From Branchiibius hedensis (GTDB lineage: Bacteria > Actinomycetota > Actinomycetes > Actinomycetales > Dermatophilaceae), in assembly GCF_900108585.1 (NCBI RefSeq), contig NZ_UESZ01000001.1, forward strand, positions 186,001-250,000: a stretch of DNA of 64,000 bases, written 5' to 3'. Positions 16,673 through 24,541 of the stretch are shown piece by piece. The first letter of the stretch is position 1, and each line of letters opens with the position of its first letter. The position numbers and the translations under genes were made by a program. The notes beneath the pieces were generated by a model. The model saw nothing but the letters and a program-made list of their open reading frames with translations, ran no database searches and was not told the origin of the DNA.

Positions 16673-18604
16673 TCAGTGAGCGATCGGCGCCACGATCAGC
16701 TGATCAGGTACGCCGAGAGCCCGGGTCAGTGTGTCCACCTCCGGCCGCAGGGCCTGGCAGAGGTCGTTGACGGTCGCGGTCACCAACCGGGACCGCTTGT
16801 CGGTCAGCCGGCCGTGCTCCAGGAACCACGCCTTGTCGGCCTCGATCGAGGACAGTGCGTACAGATCGATGACCTTGTCCAGCAGATCGCGCGCTGGCCC
16901 CTTCGGCATCGCCTGCCAGGCGGCACTCGCCTCGGTCAGGATGAACTCCTCGATGTAGGCCCGCGCTGACTCCAGCACGTGGTCCTGGGCGTTGTTGAAC
17001 AGCTCGAACGCGTTCTCGCGCGTCGCTTTGCGCAGTCGCTTGCCGAGTGTCTCCAGCAGGTGTTCGGCGCGCTCGCGGAACATCCACAACTGCCAGCCGC
17101 GGTTGTCCAGGGCGGTCTCGTCGTTGCGCGGCGTCACTGCATCGACGAGCTTCTGCAGGCCCGCGCGACCAGCGGTCTTCTCCACGATGGTGTCGCCGAC
17201 CTGACGAGTGATCAGTCCGACCAGATCGGCCGCGTCCAGGTCGGAGAAGGTCTCCTTGTACTGCGTCAGCAGGCCCTTGGCGACCAATTGCAACAGCACC
17301 GTGTTGTCGCCCTCGAACGTGGCGAAGACATCGGTGTCGGCGCGCATCTGCCCCAACTCGTTCTCCCCGATGTACCCCGCGCCACCGCACGCTTCGCGAC
17401 AGGTCTGGATGGTGTCGATCGCGTGCCAGGTGCTCAGCGCCTTCATGCCGGCGACCAGGCCCTCCAACTCCCGCTGACCCTGCTCGTCGGGCTGCGCGCC
17501 TTCACCTTGCAGCGCTTGCAACCGGCTGGTCAGTTCGTTCTGGGCGAAGGACAGCGCGTACGACCGCGCCAGGCGTGGGAACAGTTTCCGTTGGTGCGCA
17601 AGGTAGTCCAGGATCACGTTCTCCTGCTCGACTCCGGGCGCCTCGAACTGTCGGCGCGCCGTGCCGTAGCGCAGCGCGATCACCAGCGCCTTCTTCGCCG
17701 ACGCTGCGGCACCGCCGCCCACACACACCCGGCCGCGCACCAGCGTGCCGAGCATGGTGAAGAAGCGCTTGTTCTCGCCCTCGATGTCCGAGGTGTAGCT
17801 GCCGTCCGCAGCCACGTCGCCGTACGCGTTGAGCAGGTTCTCCCGCGGCACCCGCACGTGGTCGAACAGGAACGTTCCGTTGTCGACTCCGGGCAGACCA
17901 GCCTTCGGTCCGTTGTCGCCAATTGTCACGCCCGGCAACGGTTTACCGTCGCCATCACGGACCGGCACGAGGATTGCGTGCACCCCCTGCGGCCCGGCCG
18001 GCACGATCAACTGGGCGAAGACGACCGCCAGCTGCGCGTTCCGGGCGGCGTTGCCGATGTAGGTCTTGATCGAACTCGGGGTGGGGGAGTGCAGCACGAA
18101 ATCGCCCGCCTCGACGTCGTAGGTCAGCGTCGTCTCCAGTCGCTGCACATTCGAGCCGTGCCCCTCCTCGGTCATCGCGAAGGACCCGAGCAGCTTGCCG
18201 GTCATGATGTCTTCCAGGTACGCCGCGTGGTGGCGCGCGGTGCCCAGGCGCTGGACCGCGCCGCCGAAGAGACCGAACTGGACCCCGGTCTTCACGGTCA
18301 GCGACAGGTCGCCGTACGCCTGCATCTCGAACAGGACGCACGAGGCGCCGTAGTCGTACTCGCCGCCGTACTCGGTCAGGAATCCGACTCTGCCGTAACC
18401 TTTTTCGGCCAGGTTGAGTAACTGTCCGGTGACCCGGGCGCGGTTGTCCTCGATGGAGCGGCCCGGTTCGCCCAGGACCATCTCCGGCTCGATCTCAGTG
18501 CGGAAGCGTTCGCGCAACTCGCGCCAGGGGCCGTCCAGCAGGGCCCGCAGTTCGTCGACCCGGGCGTCCACGGGTGCAGCGGTCCCGGTCAGGGTGCTCG
18601 GCAT
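16673..18604 (-). CDS. Acyl-CoA oxidase/dehydrogenase-like flavoenzyme
   Basis: A 643-residue protein, far longer than the 380-residue standard acyl-CoA dehydrogenases and similar in size and motifs to the acyl-CoA oxidase family: YGGEYDYGAS, MTEEGHGSNVQ and CREACGGAGYIGEN ending in ATFEGDNTVLLQ, which holds the catalytic Glu (FEG). It would desaturate acyl-CoA at the first step of beta-oxidation, passing electrons to oxygen or to ETF; which one cannot be read from the sequence. It lies downstream of a TetR gene on the same strand and divergent from fadA2-fabG4-htdX, giving a local fatty-acid degradation unit. Confidence 0.88.
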   Translation of the reverse strand: MPSTLTGTAAPVDARVDELRALLDGPWRELRERFRTEIEPEMVLGEPGRSIEDNRARVTGQLLNLAEKGYGRVGFLTEYGGEYDYGASCVLFEMQAYGDLSLTVKTGVQFGLFGGAVQRLGTARHHAAYLEDIMTGKLLGSFAMTEEGHGSNVQRLETTLTYDVEAGDFVLHSPTPSSIKTYIGNAARNAQLAVVFAQLIVPAGPQGVHAILVPVRDGDGKPLPGVTIGDNGPKAGLPGVDNGTFLFDHVRVPRENLLNAYGDVAADGSYTSDIEGENKRFFTMLGTLVRGRVCVGGGAAASAKKALVIALRYGTARRQFEAPGVEQENVILDYLAHQRKLFPRLARSYALSFAQNELTSRLQALQGEGAQPDEQGQRELEGLVAGMKALSTWHAIDTIQTCREACGGAGYIGENELGQMRADTDVFATFEGDNTVLLQLVAKGLLTQYKETFSDLDAADLVGLITRQVGDTIVEKTAGRAGLQKLVDAVTPRNDETALDNRGWQLWMFRERAEHLLETLGKRLRKATRENAFELFNNAQDHVLESARAYIEEFILTEASAAWQAMPKGPARDLLDKVIDLYALSSIEADKAWFLEHGRLTDKRSRLVTATVNDLCQALRPEVDTLTRALGVPDQLIVAPIAH

Positions 18605-18651
18605 TGATCTACCCTCTCGTTGCCTCCACGGGCGGTCCGTGGTTCAGCGGT

Positions 18652-19326
18652 TCAGTGCAGGTCCAGGACACCGCTCAGTCCGACGCTGGCGAAGCGGGCC
18701 AGATGCCGGACGACCTCATCGCGCGGTTCCCGCTCAGGGTCCGCGAGCCAGCGGTCGGCGGCTTCGCGGACGAAGCCGACCAGGCCGTGTGCCCAGCTGG
18801 CGGCGGCGCTGGTGTCCTCATCGCGCGCCAGCAGCGCCTTACGGAAGATCTCCGTTAGGGACTCGGCGATCGCGTCGGTCAGGCCGATCACCGGGTCGGT
18901 CTCCGGCGGCAGATCCACCAAGGGCCGCCGGGTGACGAAGCGATAGACCTCTGGGTCACGCTCGACCAGCGAGAGGTAGGACCCGATGACCGCAGCGAGC
19001 ACGTCGTAGGGATCGCCTTCGAACAGATCGTCGGTGCCGATGTGAACGCCGCTGGCCGACATCGCCTTGGCGAAGTCGGCCAGGATGATGCCGTCGACGG
19101 CCTCGCACACCGCCAGGTAGAGCCCCAGTCGGTCACCCAGGTGCCGGTAGATCACCGTCTTGGAGGTCCCGGCTTCGGCGGCGATCTCATCCATCCCGAC
19201 CGTCGCGCCGTGGGCGCGGATCGCCCGCAGCGCAGCCTCGACGAGTTCGCGGCGCCGCTCGGCTCGATGTGCCGTCCAGCGGGTATCCCGTCCGTCGGGG
19301 CGGGTCGCCGGTTCGGTGGTGGGCAT
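18652..19326 (-). CDS. TetR-family regulator of the adjacent fatty-acid genes
   Basis: A 224-residue TetR regulator. The HTH reads ELVEAALRAIRAHGATVGMDEIA then GTSKTVIYRHLGDRLGLY (residues 24-68). The ATG at 19326 is preceded by TACTGT (19339-19334 on the minus strand) with a 7-nt gap, a leaderless arrangement that supports this start over a GTG at 19335. It sits between the acyl-CoA-oxidase-like gene (47 bp downstream, same strand) and the divergent fadA2 operon, so it probably controls one or both. Confidence 0.9.
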   Translation of the reverse strand: MPTTEPATRPDGRDTRWTAHRAERRRELVEAALRAIRAHGATVGMDEIAAEAGTSKTVIYRHLGDRLGLYLAVCEAVDGIILADFAKAMSASGVHIGTDDLFEGDPYDVLAAVIGSYLSLVERDPEVYRFVTRRPLVDLPPETDPVIGLTDAIAESLTEIFRKALLARDEDTSAAASWAHGLVGFVREAADRWLADPEREPRDEVVRHLARFASVGLSGVLDLH

Positions 19327-19333
19327 GAGACCC

Positions 19334-19339
19334 ACAGTA
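19334..19339 (-). promoter_or_regulatory. Leaderless -10 element for the TetR gene
   Basis: TACTGT on the minus strand, ending 7 nt before the ATG at 19326. Matches TANNNT; no ribosome site lies between. Confidence 0.5.
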
Positions 19340-19423
19340 TCCGAAACCCGGCGTACCTGCTACTCTCGGTATCGGTAAAATGCCTCCTCAAGGGGGCCCC
19401 GGTCCAGCATCAGGAGACCTGCG

Positions 19424-20704
19424 ATGAGCAGTCCACGTGACGTCTATGTCCTCGGCGGTAACCGCCTTCCGTTCGTTCGCTCTGGTGGCAAATACCTCAA
19501 GGCCTCCAATCAGGACATGTTGACCGCCGCGATCGACGGTCTGGTCGCCCGTTACGGTCTGGGCGGCGAGCAGGTCGGCGAGGTTGCCGCCGGCGCCGTC
19601 ATCAAACACGCCCGCGATTTCAACCTGACTCGTGAGTCGGTCCTGGGCTCGCACCTGTCGCCCACGACGCCGGCGTACGACGTGCAGCAGGCCTGTGGCA
19701 CCGGCCTTGAGACCGCGATCCTCACCGCCAACAAGATCGCCCTCGGCCAGATCGACTCAGCCATCGCCGGTGGCTCAGACACCACCTCCGACGCCCCGCT
19801 GGCCCTCAACGACGACCTGCGTCGCACCCTGATGAAGGCCAACTACGCCAAGTCCGCCGGTGACCGGATCAAGGCGTTGACCAAGATCCGTCCCGGCCAG
19901 TTGGCGCCCGAGCAGCCGAAGAACGCCGAGCCACGCACCGGCCTGGCCATGGGTGACCACCAGGCGATCACCACCAAGGAGTGGGGCATCACCCGGGAGG
20001 CGCAAGACGAGTTGACTGCTCGCAGCCACCACAATCTGGCCGCCGCCTACGACCGGGGTTTCTTCGACGACCTGATCACCCCCTATCTGGGTGTGAGCAA
20101 GGACAACAACCTGCGCCCGGACAGCTCTGTGGAGAAGCTGGCCAAACTCAAGCCGGTCTTCGGCAAGGGTGAGGGCGCCACGATGACCGCGGGCAACTCC
20201 ACCCCGCTGACCGACGGTGCCTCCGTGGTCCTGCTGGGTTCCAAGGAGTGGGCCGAGGAGCACAAGATCGAGCCGCTGGCCCGCTTTGTTGACGGTGAGG
20301 CTGCCGCGGTCGACTACGTCAACGGTGCCGAGGGACTGCTGATGGCGCCGCCGTACGCGATCGCCCGGTTGCTCAAGCGCAACAACCTGACGCTGCAGGA
20401 CTTCGACTTCTACGAGATCCACGAGGCGTTCGCCTCCACCGTGCTGTGCCACCTGGCCGCCATGGAGAGCCCGGAGTTCTGCAAGGAGCGGCTGGGTCTT
20501 GACGCGCCGCTGGGCTCGATCGACCGCAGCAAGCTGAACGTCAACGGGTCCTCGCTGGCCGCGGGTCACCCGTTCGCCGCCACCGGCGGTCGCATCGTGG
20601 CCTCCCTGGCCAAGATGCTGCACGAGAAGGGCTCTGGCCGCGGACTGATCTCCATCTGCGCCGCGGGTGGCCAGGGCGTCGTCGCGATTCTGGAGGCAGT
20701 GTGA
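19424..20704 (+). CDS. fadA2: Acetyl-CoA C-acyltransferase (thiolase)
   Basis: A 426-residue thiolase of the FadI/FadA2 type. The nucleophilic Cys91 lies in QQACGTGLE, the EIHEAFAS and GHPFAATGGR motifs follow, and the second cysteine sits in CAAGGQG near the C-terminus. It cleaves 3-ketoacyl-CoA (or condenses acyl-CoAs). The gene order thiolase, long FabG, double hot-dog MaoC matches fadA2-fabG4-htdX of Mycobacterium tuberculosis (Rv0243-Rv0242c-Rv0241c), which is the reason for the symbol. The ATG is preceded by AGGAGACC. Confidence 0.92.
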   Translation: MSSPRDVYVLGGNRLPFVRSGGKYLKASNQDMLTAAIDGLVARYGLGGEQVGEVAAGAVIKHARDFNLTRESVLGSHLSPTTPAYDVQQACGTGLETAILTANKIALGQIDSAIAGGSDTTSDAPLALNDDLRRTLMKANYAKSAGDRIKALTKIRPGQLAPEQPKNAEPRTGLAMGDHQAITTKEWGITREAQDELTARSHHNLAAAYDRGFFDDLITPYLGVSKDNNLRPDSSVEKLAKLKPVFGKGEGATMTAGNSTPLTDGASVVLLGSKEWAEEHKIEPLARFVDGEAAAVDYVNGAEGLLMAPPYAIARLLKRNNLTLQDFDFYEIHEAFASTVLCHLAAMESPEFCKERLGLDAPLGSIDRSKLNVNGSSLAAGHPFAATGGRIVASLAKMLHEKGSGRGLISICAAGGQGVVAILEAV

Positions 20705-22074
20705 TGGCTGACAACTACAGCAACTTCGTCAACAAGAACCCGCTGGGCAAGAAGCTCGCCGGCACCGTCGGGCTGCCCAAGCCCCCGGTCCTGCGCCGCT
20801 ACGAACCAGGCCAGGACCTGACCACCGGCCCGGTCGCGATCGGCTCCTTCGACGGCGGCAACGTCGCCAAGGCGCTGACCTCGATCGTCGAGTCCTCCGG
20901 GGCCACGGTCATCAGCGCAACCCCTGAGACGACGTACGACAAGGGCTCCCTCGGGGCGGCCGTGTACGACGCCACCGGGATTCGCACGATCGATGACCTG
21001 GAGACCTTCCGGGCCACCTTCGCGCCGGCCGTCAAGGCGCTGGGCAAGAGCGCCCGGGTGCTGATCGTCGGCACCCCGCCGGCCGAGCAGGAGGAGCCGG
21101 AGGCCGCCGCCGCCCAGCAGGCCCTCGAGGGCATCATGCGCTCGATCGGCAAGGAACTGCTGCGCGGGGCCACTGCCAACCTGATCTGGCTGTCGCGCGA
21201 TGCGTTCGACGAGCCGGAGGTGCTCGCCTCCCCGGTGCGCTTCTTTCTCTCCAGCCGATCGGCGTACGTCGGGGGGCAGCCCCTGCGCGTCGGTGCGGCT
21301 CCGGTCGCCGAGGTCGAGGACTGGCGGGTGCCGCTCAAGGGTGAGGTGGCCGTCGTCACCGGTGCCGCGCGCGGCATCGGCGCCAAGATCGCCGAGGTCT
21401 TCGCCCGCCAGGGCGCGACGGTCGTCGTGGTGGACATCCCGGCCGCCGGTGAGGCGCTGACCAAGGTCGCCAACAAGATCGGTGGTGTCGCGCTGCAACT
21501 GGACATCACCGCGCCCGACGCGGGGCAGAAGATCGCCGAGGCGGTGGCCCGCAAGGGCGACAAGCTCGCGGCGATCGTGCACAACGCCGGCATCACCCGG
21601 GACAAGCTGTTCGTCAACGACGACACCGCCCGCTGGGGCAGCGTCATCGCGGTCAACATCAAGGCCGAGATGGCAATCAACGCCACGCTGCTGGACCCCT
21701 CGTTGAAGGGTGGCCTGAAGGACGGTGGCCGGATCATCGGTGTCGCCTCGACCTCCGGCATCGGTGGTAACCGCGGCCAGGCCAACTATGCCGCCTCCAA
21801 GGCCGGTGTGATGGGTCTGGTGCGGGCCGAGGCCCCGGAGCTGGCGCCGCGACAGATCACCATCAACGCCGTCGCCCCGGGCTTCATCGAGACCGAGATG
21901 ACCGCCAAGATCCCGTTCGCCACCCGTGAGGTCGGCCGCCGGATCAACGCGCTCATGCAGGGCGGTCAGCCGGTGGACGTGGCCGAGGCCATCGCGTTCC
22001 TGGCCGAGCCGGGTTCGGCGGGTGTGACCGGTCAGATCCTGCGGGTCTGCGGCCACTCGCAACTGGGGGCCTGA
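20704..22074 (+). CDS. fabG4: Long 3-oxoacyl-CoA/ACP reductase (FabG4 type)
   Basis: A 456-residue SDR with an extra N-terminal flavodoxin-like domain of about 200 residues, diagnostic for the high-molecular-weight FabG4 class. The catalytic SDR domain follows: TGAARGIG near residue 220, NAGITRDKL, then NYAASKAG with the catalytic Tyr and Lys. Mycobacterial FabG4 uses NADH and reduces long-chain 3-oxoacyl-CoA. The start at 20704 overlaps the thiolase stop (a GTG one codon upstream is also possible), showing coupling with fadA2. Confidence 0.93.
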   Translation: MADNYSNFVNKNPLGKKLAGTVGLPKPPVLRRYEPGQDLTTGPVAIGSFDGGNVAKALTSIVESSGATVISATPETTYDKGSLGAAVYDATGIRTIDDLETFRATFAPAVKALGKSARVLIVGTPPAEQEEPEAAAAQQALEGIMRSIGKELLRGATANLIWLSRDAFDEPEVLASPVRFFLSSRSAYVGGQPLRVGAAPVAEVEDWRVPLKGEVAVVTGAARGIGAKIAEVFARQGATVVVVDIPAAGEALTKVANKIGGVALQLDITAPDAGQKIAEAVARKGDKLAAIVHNAGITRDKLFVNDDTARWGSVIAVNIKAEMAINATLLDPSLKGGLKDGGRIIGVASTSGIGGNRGQANYAASKAGVMGLVRAEAPELAPRQITINAVAPGFIETEMTAKIPFATREVGRRINALMQGGQPVDVAEAIAFLAEPGSAGVTGQILRVCGHSQLGA

Positions 22075-22080
22075 GCCGGC

Positions 22081-22962
22081 GTGGCTGGAGCAACGCAGAT
22101 CGACACCATCGAACTGAAGTCGACGCCGGTCCTGGCCAAAGTCTTCGCCGGAGCGGTCGCGTCCTCGCGCGGCCGCACCGGCAAGGCCGGTCTGCCCGAT
22201 CTGAAGGTTCGCCAGACCGGCGTCACGATCGACGTCAATGCGCTCGCGGACTACGACCATGTCTGTGGTTTTCCGCTGCTCAACGAGCTTCCCATCACGT
22301 ACCTGCATAATCTCGTATTCCCTTTGCAGGCAACGCTGTTCGCTGACAAGCGGTACCCGTTTCCGCTCATGGGAAGCGTCCACCTGAGCAATCGGCTGAC
22401 TCAGCACCGGCCGGTGTTGCTCAGCGAGGAACTCACCCTCGAGACGTGGGCGGAGAATGCCCGGCCGCACCGGGCCGGCGTCCAGGTCGATGTCCTCTCG
22501 CAGGCGTTCGTCGGCTCGGAACTGGTGTGGGAGGGCCTGGCGGTCTACCTCTACCGCGGCCAGAAGATCGCTGGTGAGGTGCCGGCGAAGGTCGACACCG
22601 GCGACGGTGTCGAGGGTCCGGGGGCGATCTGGCGACTGCCCGGTGATCTGGGGCGACGGTTCTCGCGGGTCAGCGGGGACGTCAACCCGATCCACATGTC
22701 GGGTCTGTCGGCGAAGGCCATGGGTTTCCCGACGGCCATCGCGCACGGGATGTGGAGCCAGGCCGCGATGGTGGCGGCGTTGGACGCCCGGCTGCCCGCG
22801 GCGTACGTGACGGAGATGGAGTTCCGCAAGCCGGTCAACATCCCCGGCACGGTCACGTTCGTCGCGCACCCCGGCGGCCAGGACGGCTCGTGGGAGATGT
22901 CACTGCGCAACCTCAAGAAGGGCACCGAGTTGGTGCGGGGGAGTGTGCGAGCGCTGTCATGA
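22081..22962 (+). CDS. htdX: Double hot-dog MaoC-like 3-hydroxyacyl dehydratase (HtdX type)
   Basis: A 293-residue protein with two hot-dog halves; the C-terminal half has the hydratase motif SGDVNPIHMSGLSAK then FPTAIAHGMWS with the active Asp and His (about 199-230). The N-terminal half is degenerate, as in mycobacterial HtdX. GTG start 6 bp after fabG4. With fadA2 and fabG4 it completes a set able to run three steps of beta-oxidation or its reverse. Confidence 0.9.
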   Translation: MAGATQIDTIELKSTPVLAKVFAGAVASSRGRTGKAGLPDLKVRQTGVTIDVNALADYDHVCGFPLLNELPITYLHNLVFPLQATLFADKRYPFPLMGSVHLSNRLTQHRPVLLSEELTLETWAENARPHRAGVQVDVLSQAFVGSELVWEGLAVYLYRGQKIAGEVPAKVDTGDGVEGPGAIWRLPGDLGRRFSRVSGDVNPIHMSGLSAKAMGFPTAIAHGMWSQAAMVAALDARLPAAYVTEMEFRKPVNIPGTVTFVAHPGGQDGSWEMSLRNLKKGTELVRGSVRALS

Positions 22963-22969
22963 CCAACGC

Positions 22970-23022
22970 TTTGGAACCGGTTGCCCCTCGGCACACCCTG
23001 CGGCGGGGCAACCAGTTCCAAA
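22970..23022 (+). terminator. Long hairpin after htdX
   Basis: 18-nt arms (22970-22987 and 23005-23022) pair with a single G-U, around a 17-nt loop, starting 8 nt after the htdX stop. No T-tract. Probable factor-assisted terminator for the fadA2-fabG4-htdX operon. Confidence 0.75.
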
Positions 23023-23138
23023 CCCCTCACGCGCCGCCTCGATTTCAGGTTCCCGGCTCACCTGAGGTAGCCTCTTCGTCGCGCTGCTAGCGCACAAAAA
23101 CCCTTCGCGAGAAGGACGTTTGTGCGCCTGCGGAGCCG

Positions 23139-23211
23139 GCCCCTATAGCTCAGTCGGCAGAGCGTCTCCATGGTAAGGAGAAGGTCAACGGTTCGATTCC
23201 GTTTGGGGGCT
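23139..23211 (+). tRNA. tRNA-Thr (GGT anticodon)
   Basis: Acceptor GCCCCTA pairs with TGGGGGC at 23204-23210. The anticodon loop is ATGGTAA (23170-23176), anticodon GGT at 23172-23174. D-arm GCTCAGTCGGCAGAGC and T-loop GGTTCGATTCC are standard. No encoded CCA. Confidence 0.95.
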
Positions 23212-23256
23212 CTGATGAACCTCTGGAATGCAGTACGCATCCCGGGTGTTGATCGA

Positions 23257-23330
23257 GGCGGGGTAGCTCAGCTGGTTAGAGCGCACGACTCATAATCGTG
23301 AGGTCGCGGGATCGAGCCCCGCCCCCGCTA
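23257..23330 (+). tRNA. tRNA-Met, elongator (CAT anticodon)
   Basis: Acceptor GGCGGGG pairs with CCCCGCT (G1-U72 wobble). The anticodon loop CTCATAA gives CAT; the stem CACGA/TCGTG lacks the three G-C pairs of initiator tRNA, so this is the elongator. T-loop reads ATCGAGC. No encoded CCA. Lies 103 bp before rpmG. Confidence 0.93.
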
Positions 23331-23432
23331 CTGGCGCAAGTCAAGAGCTGACCACCCCGTCAGCACGCGGCCATCCGGCCGATGCAGTGAACCGAAGTTT
23401 GATACGCAAGAACACCGAGAGCAGGTTGCCCC

Positions 23433-23603
23433 GTGGCTAGCAAGAGCGCAGACGTTCGCCCGAAGATCACTTTGGCGTGCACGGAGTGCAAGGAGCGCAA
23501 CTACATCACCAAGAAGAACCGCCGCAACAACCCCGACCGGGTTGAGCTGGCCAAGTTCTGCCCGCGCTGCGGCAAGCACACCGCGCACCGCGAAACCCGC
23601 TAA
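23433..23603 (+). CDS. rpmG: 50S ribosomal protein L33
   Basis: A 56-residue gene starting with GTG. The translation begins [19 protein letters not shown] and has a CxxC pair at 16/19 and a second at 43/46, i.e. the zinc-ribbon form of L33 that is used under zinc-replete conditions. It contains the typical [10 protein letters not shown] core and ends HTAHRETR. The order tRNA-Thr, tRNA-Met, rpmG, hadA, hadB is the same as around rpmG2 in mycobacteria. Confidence 0.96.
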   Translation: MASKSADVRPKITLACTECKERNYITKKNRRNNPDRVELAKFCPRCGKHTAHRETR

Positions 23604-23617
23604 AGGCGAGACTTCGC

Positions 23618-23651
23618 AAAGCGCCATCCCGGATCACCGGGGTGGCGCTTT
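23618..23651 (+). terminator. Terminator after rpmG
   Basis: A 15-bp stem with one G-U pair and an ATCA loop (left arm from AAAGCGCCA, right arm to TGGCGCTTT) begins 14 nt after the rpmG stop. The end of the right arm supplies a short T run. Confidence 0.88.
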
Positions 23652-23669
23652 CGCATGCCCGGTACTGAC

Positions 23670-23675
23670 TAGATT
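23670..23675 (+). promoter_or_regulatory. Leaderless -10 element for the hadA operon
   Basis: TAGATT (TANNNT) ends 6 nt before the ATG at 23682; no ribosome site is present. It lies just after the rpmG terminator, so hadA-hadB-murB has its own promoter. Confidence 0.55.
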
Positions 23676-23681
23676 GGGGTC

Positions 23682-24128
23682 ATGCCGGTCAACCCCGCGG
23701 TGCAAGGACGCACCTATCCAGCTATTTCCCCGTACGTCGTGTCGCGGGCCAAGATCGGCGAGTTCGCTGCCGCTGTGGGCGCCTCAGATCCTGCGCACAC
23801 GGATCCCGCAGTGGCGCAGCAGCGCGGTTTCACCGACGTCATCGCCCCGCCGACCTTCGCGATCCTGATCGCGCAGAAAGCCGAGGGTGCGATGCTGCTC
23901 GACCCGGAAGCCGAGGTCGATTTCGCGCGGCTCGTGCACGGCGAGCAGTCCTTCACCCACCACCGCCCGCTGGTCGCCGGCGATGAGGTCACGGCGGCCA
24001 CGACGGTGGCGTCGGTTCGTTCCGCCGGCGGGCATTCGATGGTGACCCTCGAGACCGCGATCCAGACCACGACCGGTGAACCCGTCTGCGATGCGCGCAG
24101 CGTCCTGGTGATCCGAGGAGACGCCTGA
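23682..24128 (+). CDS. hadA: HadA-like 3-hydroxyacyl dehydratase subunit (substrate-binding half)
   Basis: A 148-residue hot-dog protein of the FAS1-like/HadA type: starts NPAVQGRTYPAISPYVVSR and lacks the D-x4-H catalytic motif, consistent with HadA being the substrate-binding, non-catalytic partner. Its position after rpmG and before hadB is the mycobacterial order (Rv0635-Rv0636). In mycobacteria HadAB dehydrates 3-hydroxyacyl-ACP in FAS-II; here, without signs of mycolate synthesis, the acyl substrate is uncertain. Overlaps hadB by one base (TGATG). Confidence 0.88.
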   Translation: MPVNPAVQGRTYPAISPYVVSRAKIGEFAAAVGASDPAHTDPAVAQQRGFTDVIAPPTFAILIAQKAEGAMLLDPEAEVDFARLVHGEQSFTHHRPLVAGDEVTAATTVASVRSAGGHSMVTLETAIQTTTGEPVCDARSVLVIRGDA

Positions 24129-24541
24129 TGACCGACCTGACCCAGATCGCCGTCGGCGACGAACTGCCCGCGCTCACCGTTGAGGTCGACCGCGCGCGGC
24201 TGATCCGCTACGCCGGTGCCAGTGGCGACTTCAACGTCATCCACTGGGACGAGCGCTTCGCCAAGGGCGTCGGCCTGCCGGACGTGATCGCGCACGGGAT
24301 GTGGACGATGGGTGCGGCCGGTGAGATCGTCGGCCGGTGGATTGGTGACGCGAGCCGGATCACCGGGTACAGCACGCGGTTCAGTGCCCCCGTACCCGTG
24401 CCCTACGACGGTGGCGCGCAGATCGACGTGACCGGAGTCGTCAAGCAGATCGAGGACGGCATCGCGACCGTCGATCTGACCGCGACCAGCAACGACGCGA
24501 AGGTGCTGGCAAAGACCAGCATTACTGTCCGGCTGACGTGA
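24128..24541 (+). CDS. hadB: HadB-like 3-hydroxyacyl dehydratase, catalytic subunit
   Basis: A 137-residue MaoC-like protein with the active-site stretch YAGASGDFNVIHWDERFAK (about 31-49, Asp38 and His43) followed by LPDVIAHGMWTMG. This is the catalytic half matching the preceding HadA half, so the two should form a heterodimer. Its stop overlaps the GTG of murB. Confidence 0.9.
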   Translation: MTDLTQIAVGDELPALTVEVDRARLIRYAGASGDFNVIHWDERFAKGVGLPDVIAHGMWTMGAAGEIVGRWIGDASRITGYSTRFSAPVPVPYDGGAQIDVTGVVKQIEDGIATVDLTATSNDAKVLAKTSITVRLT

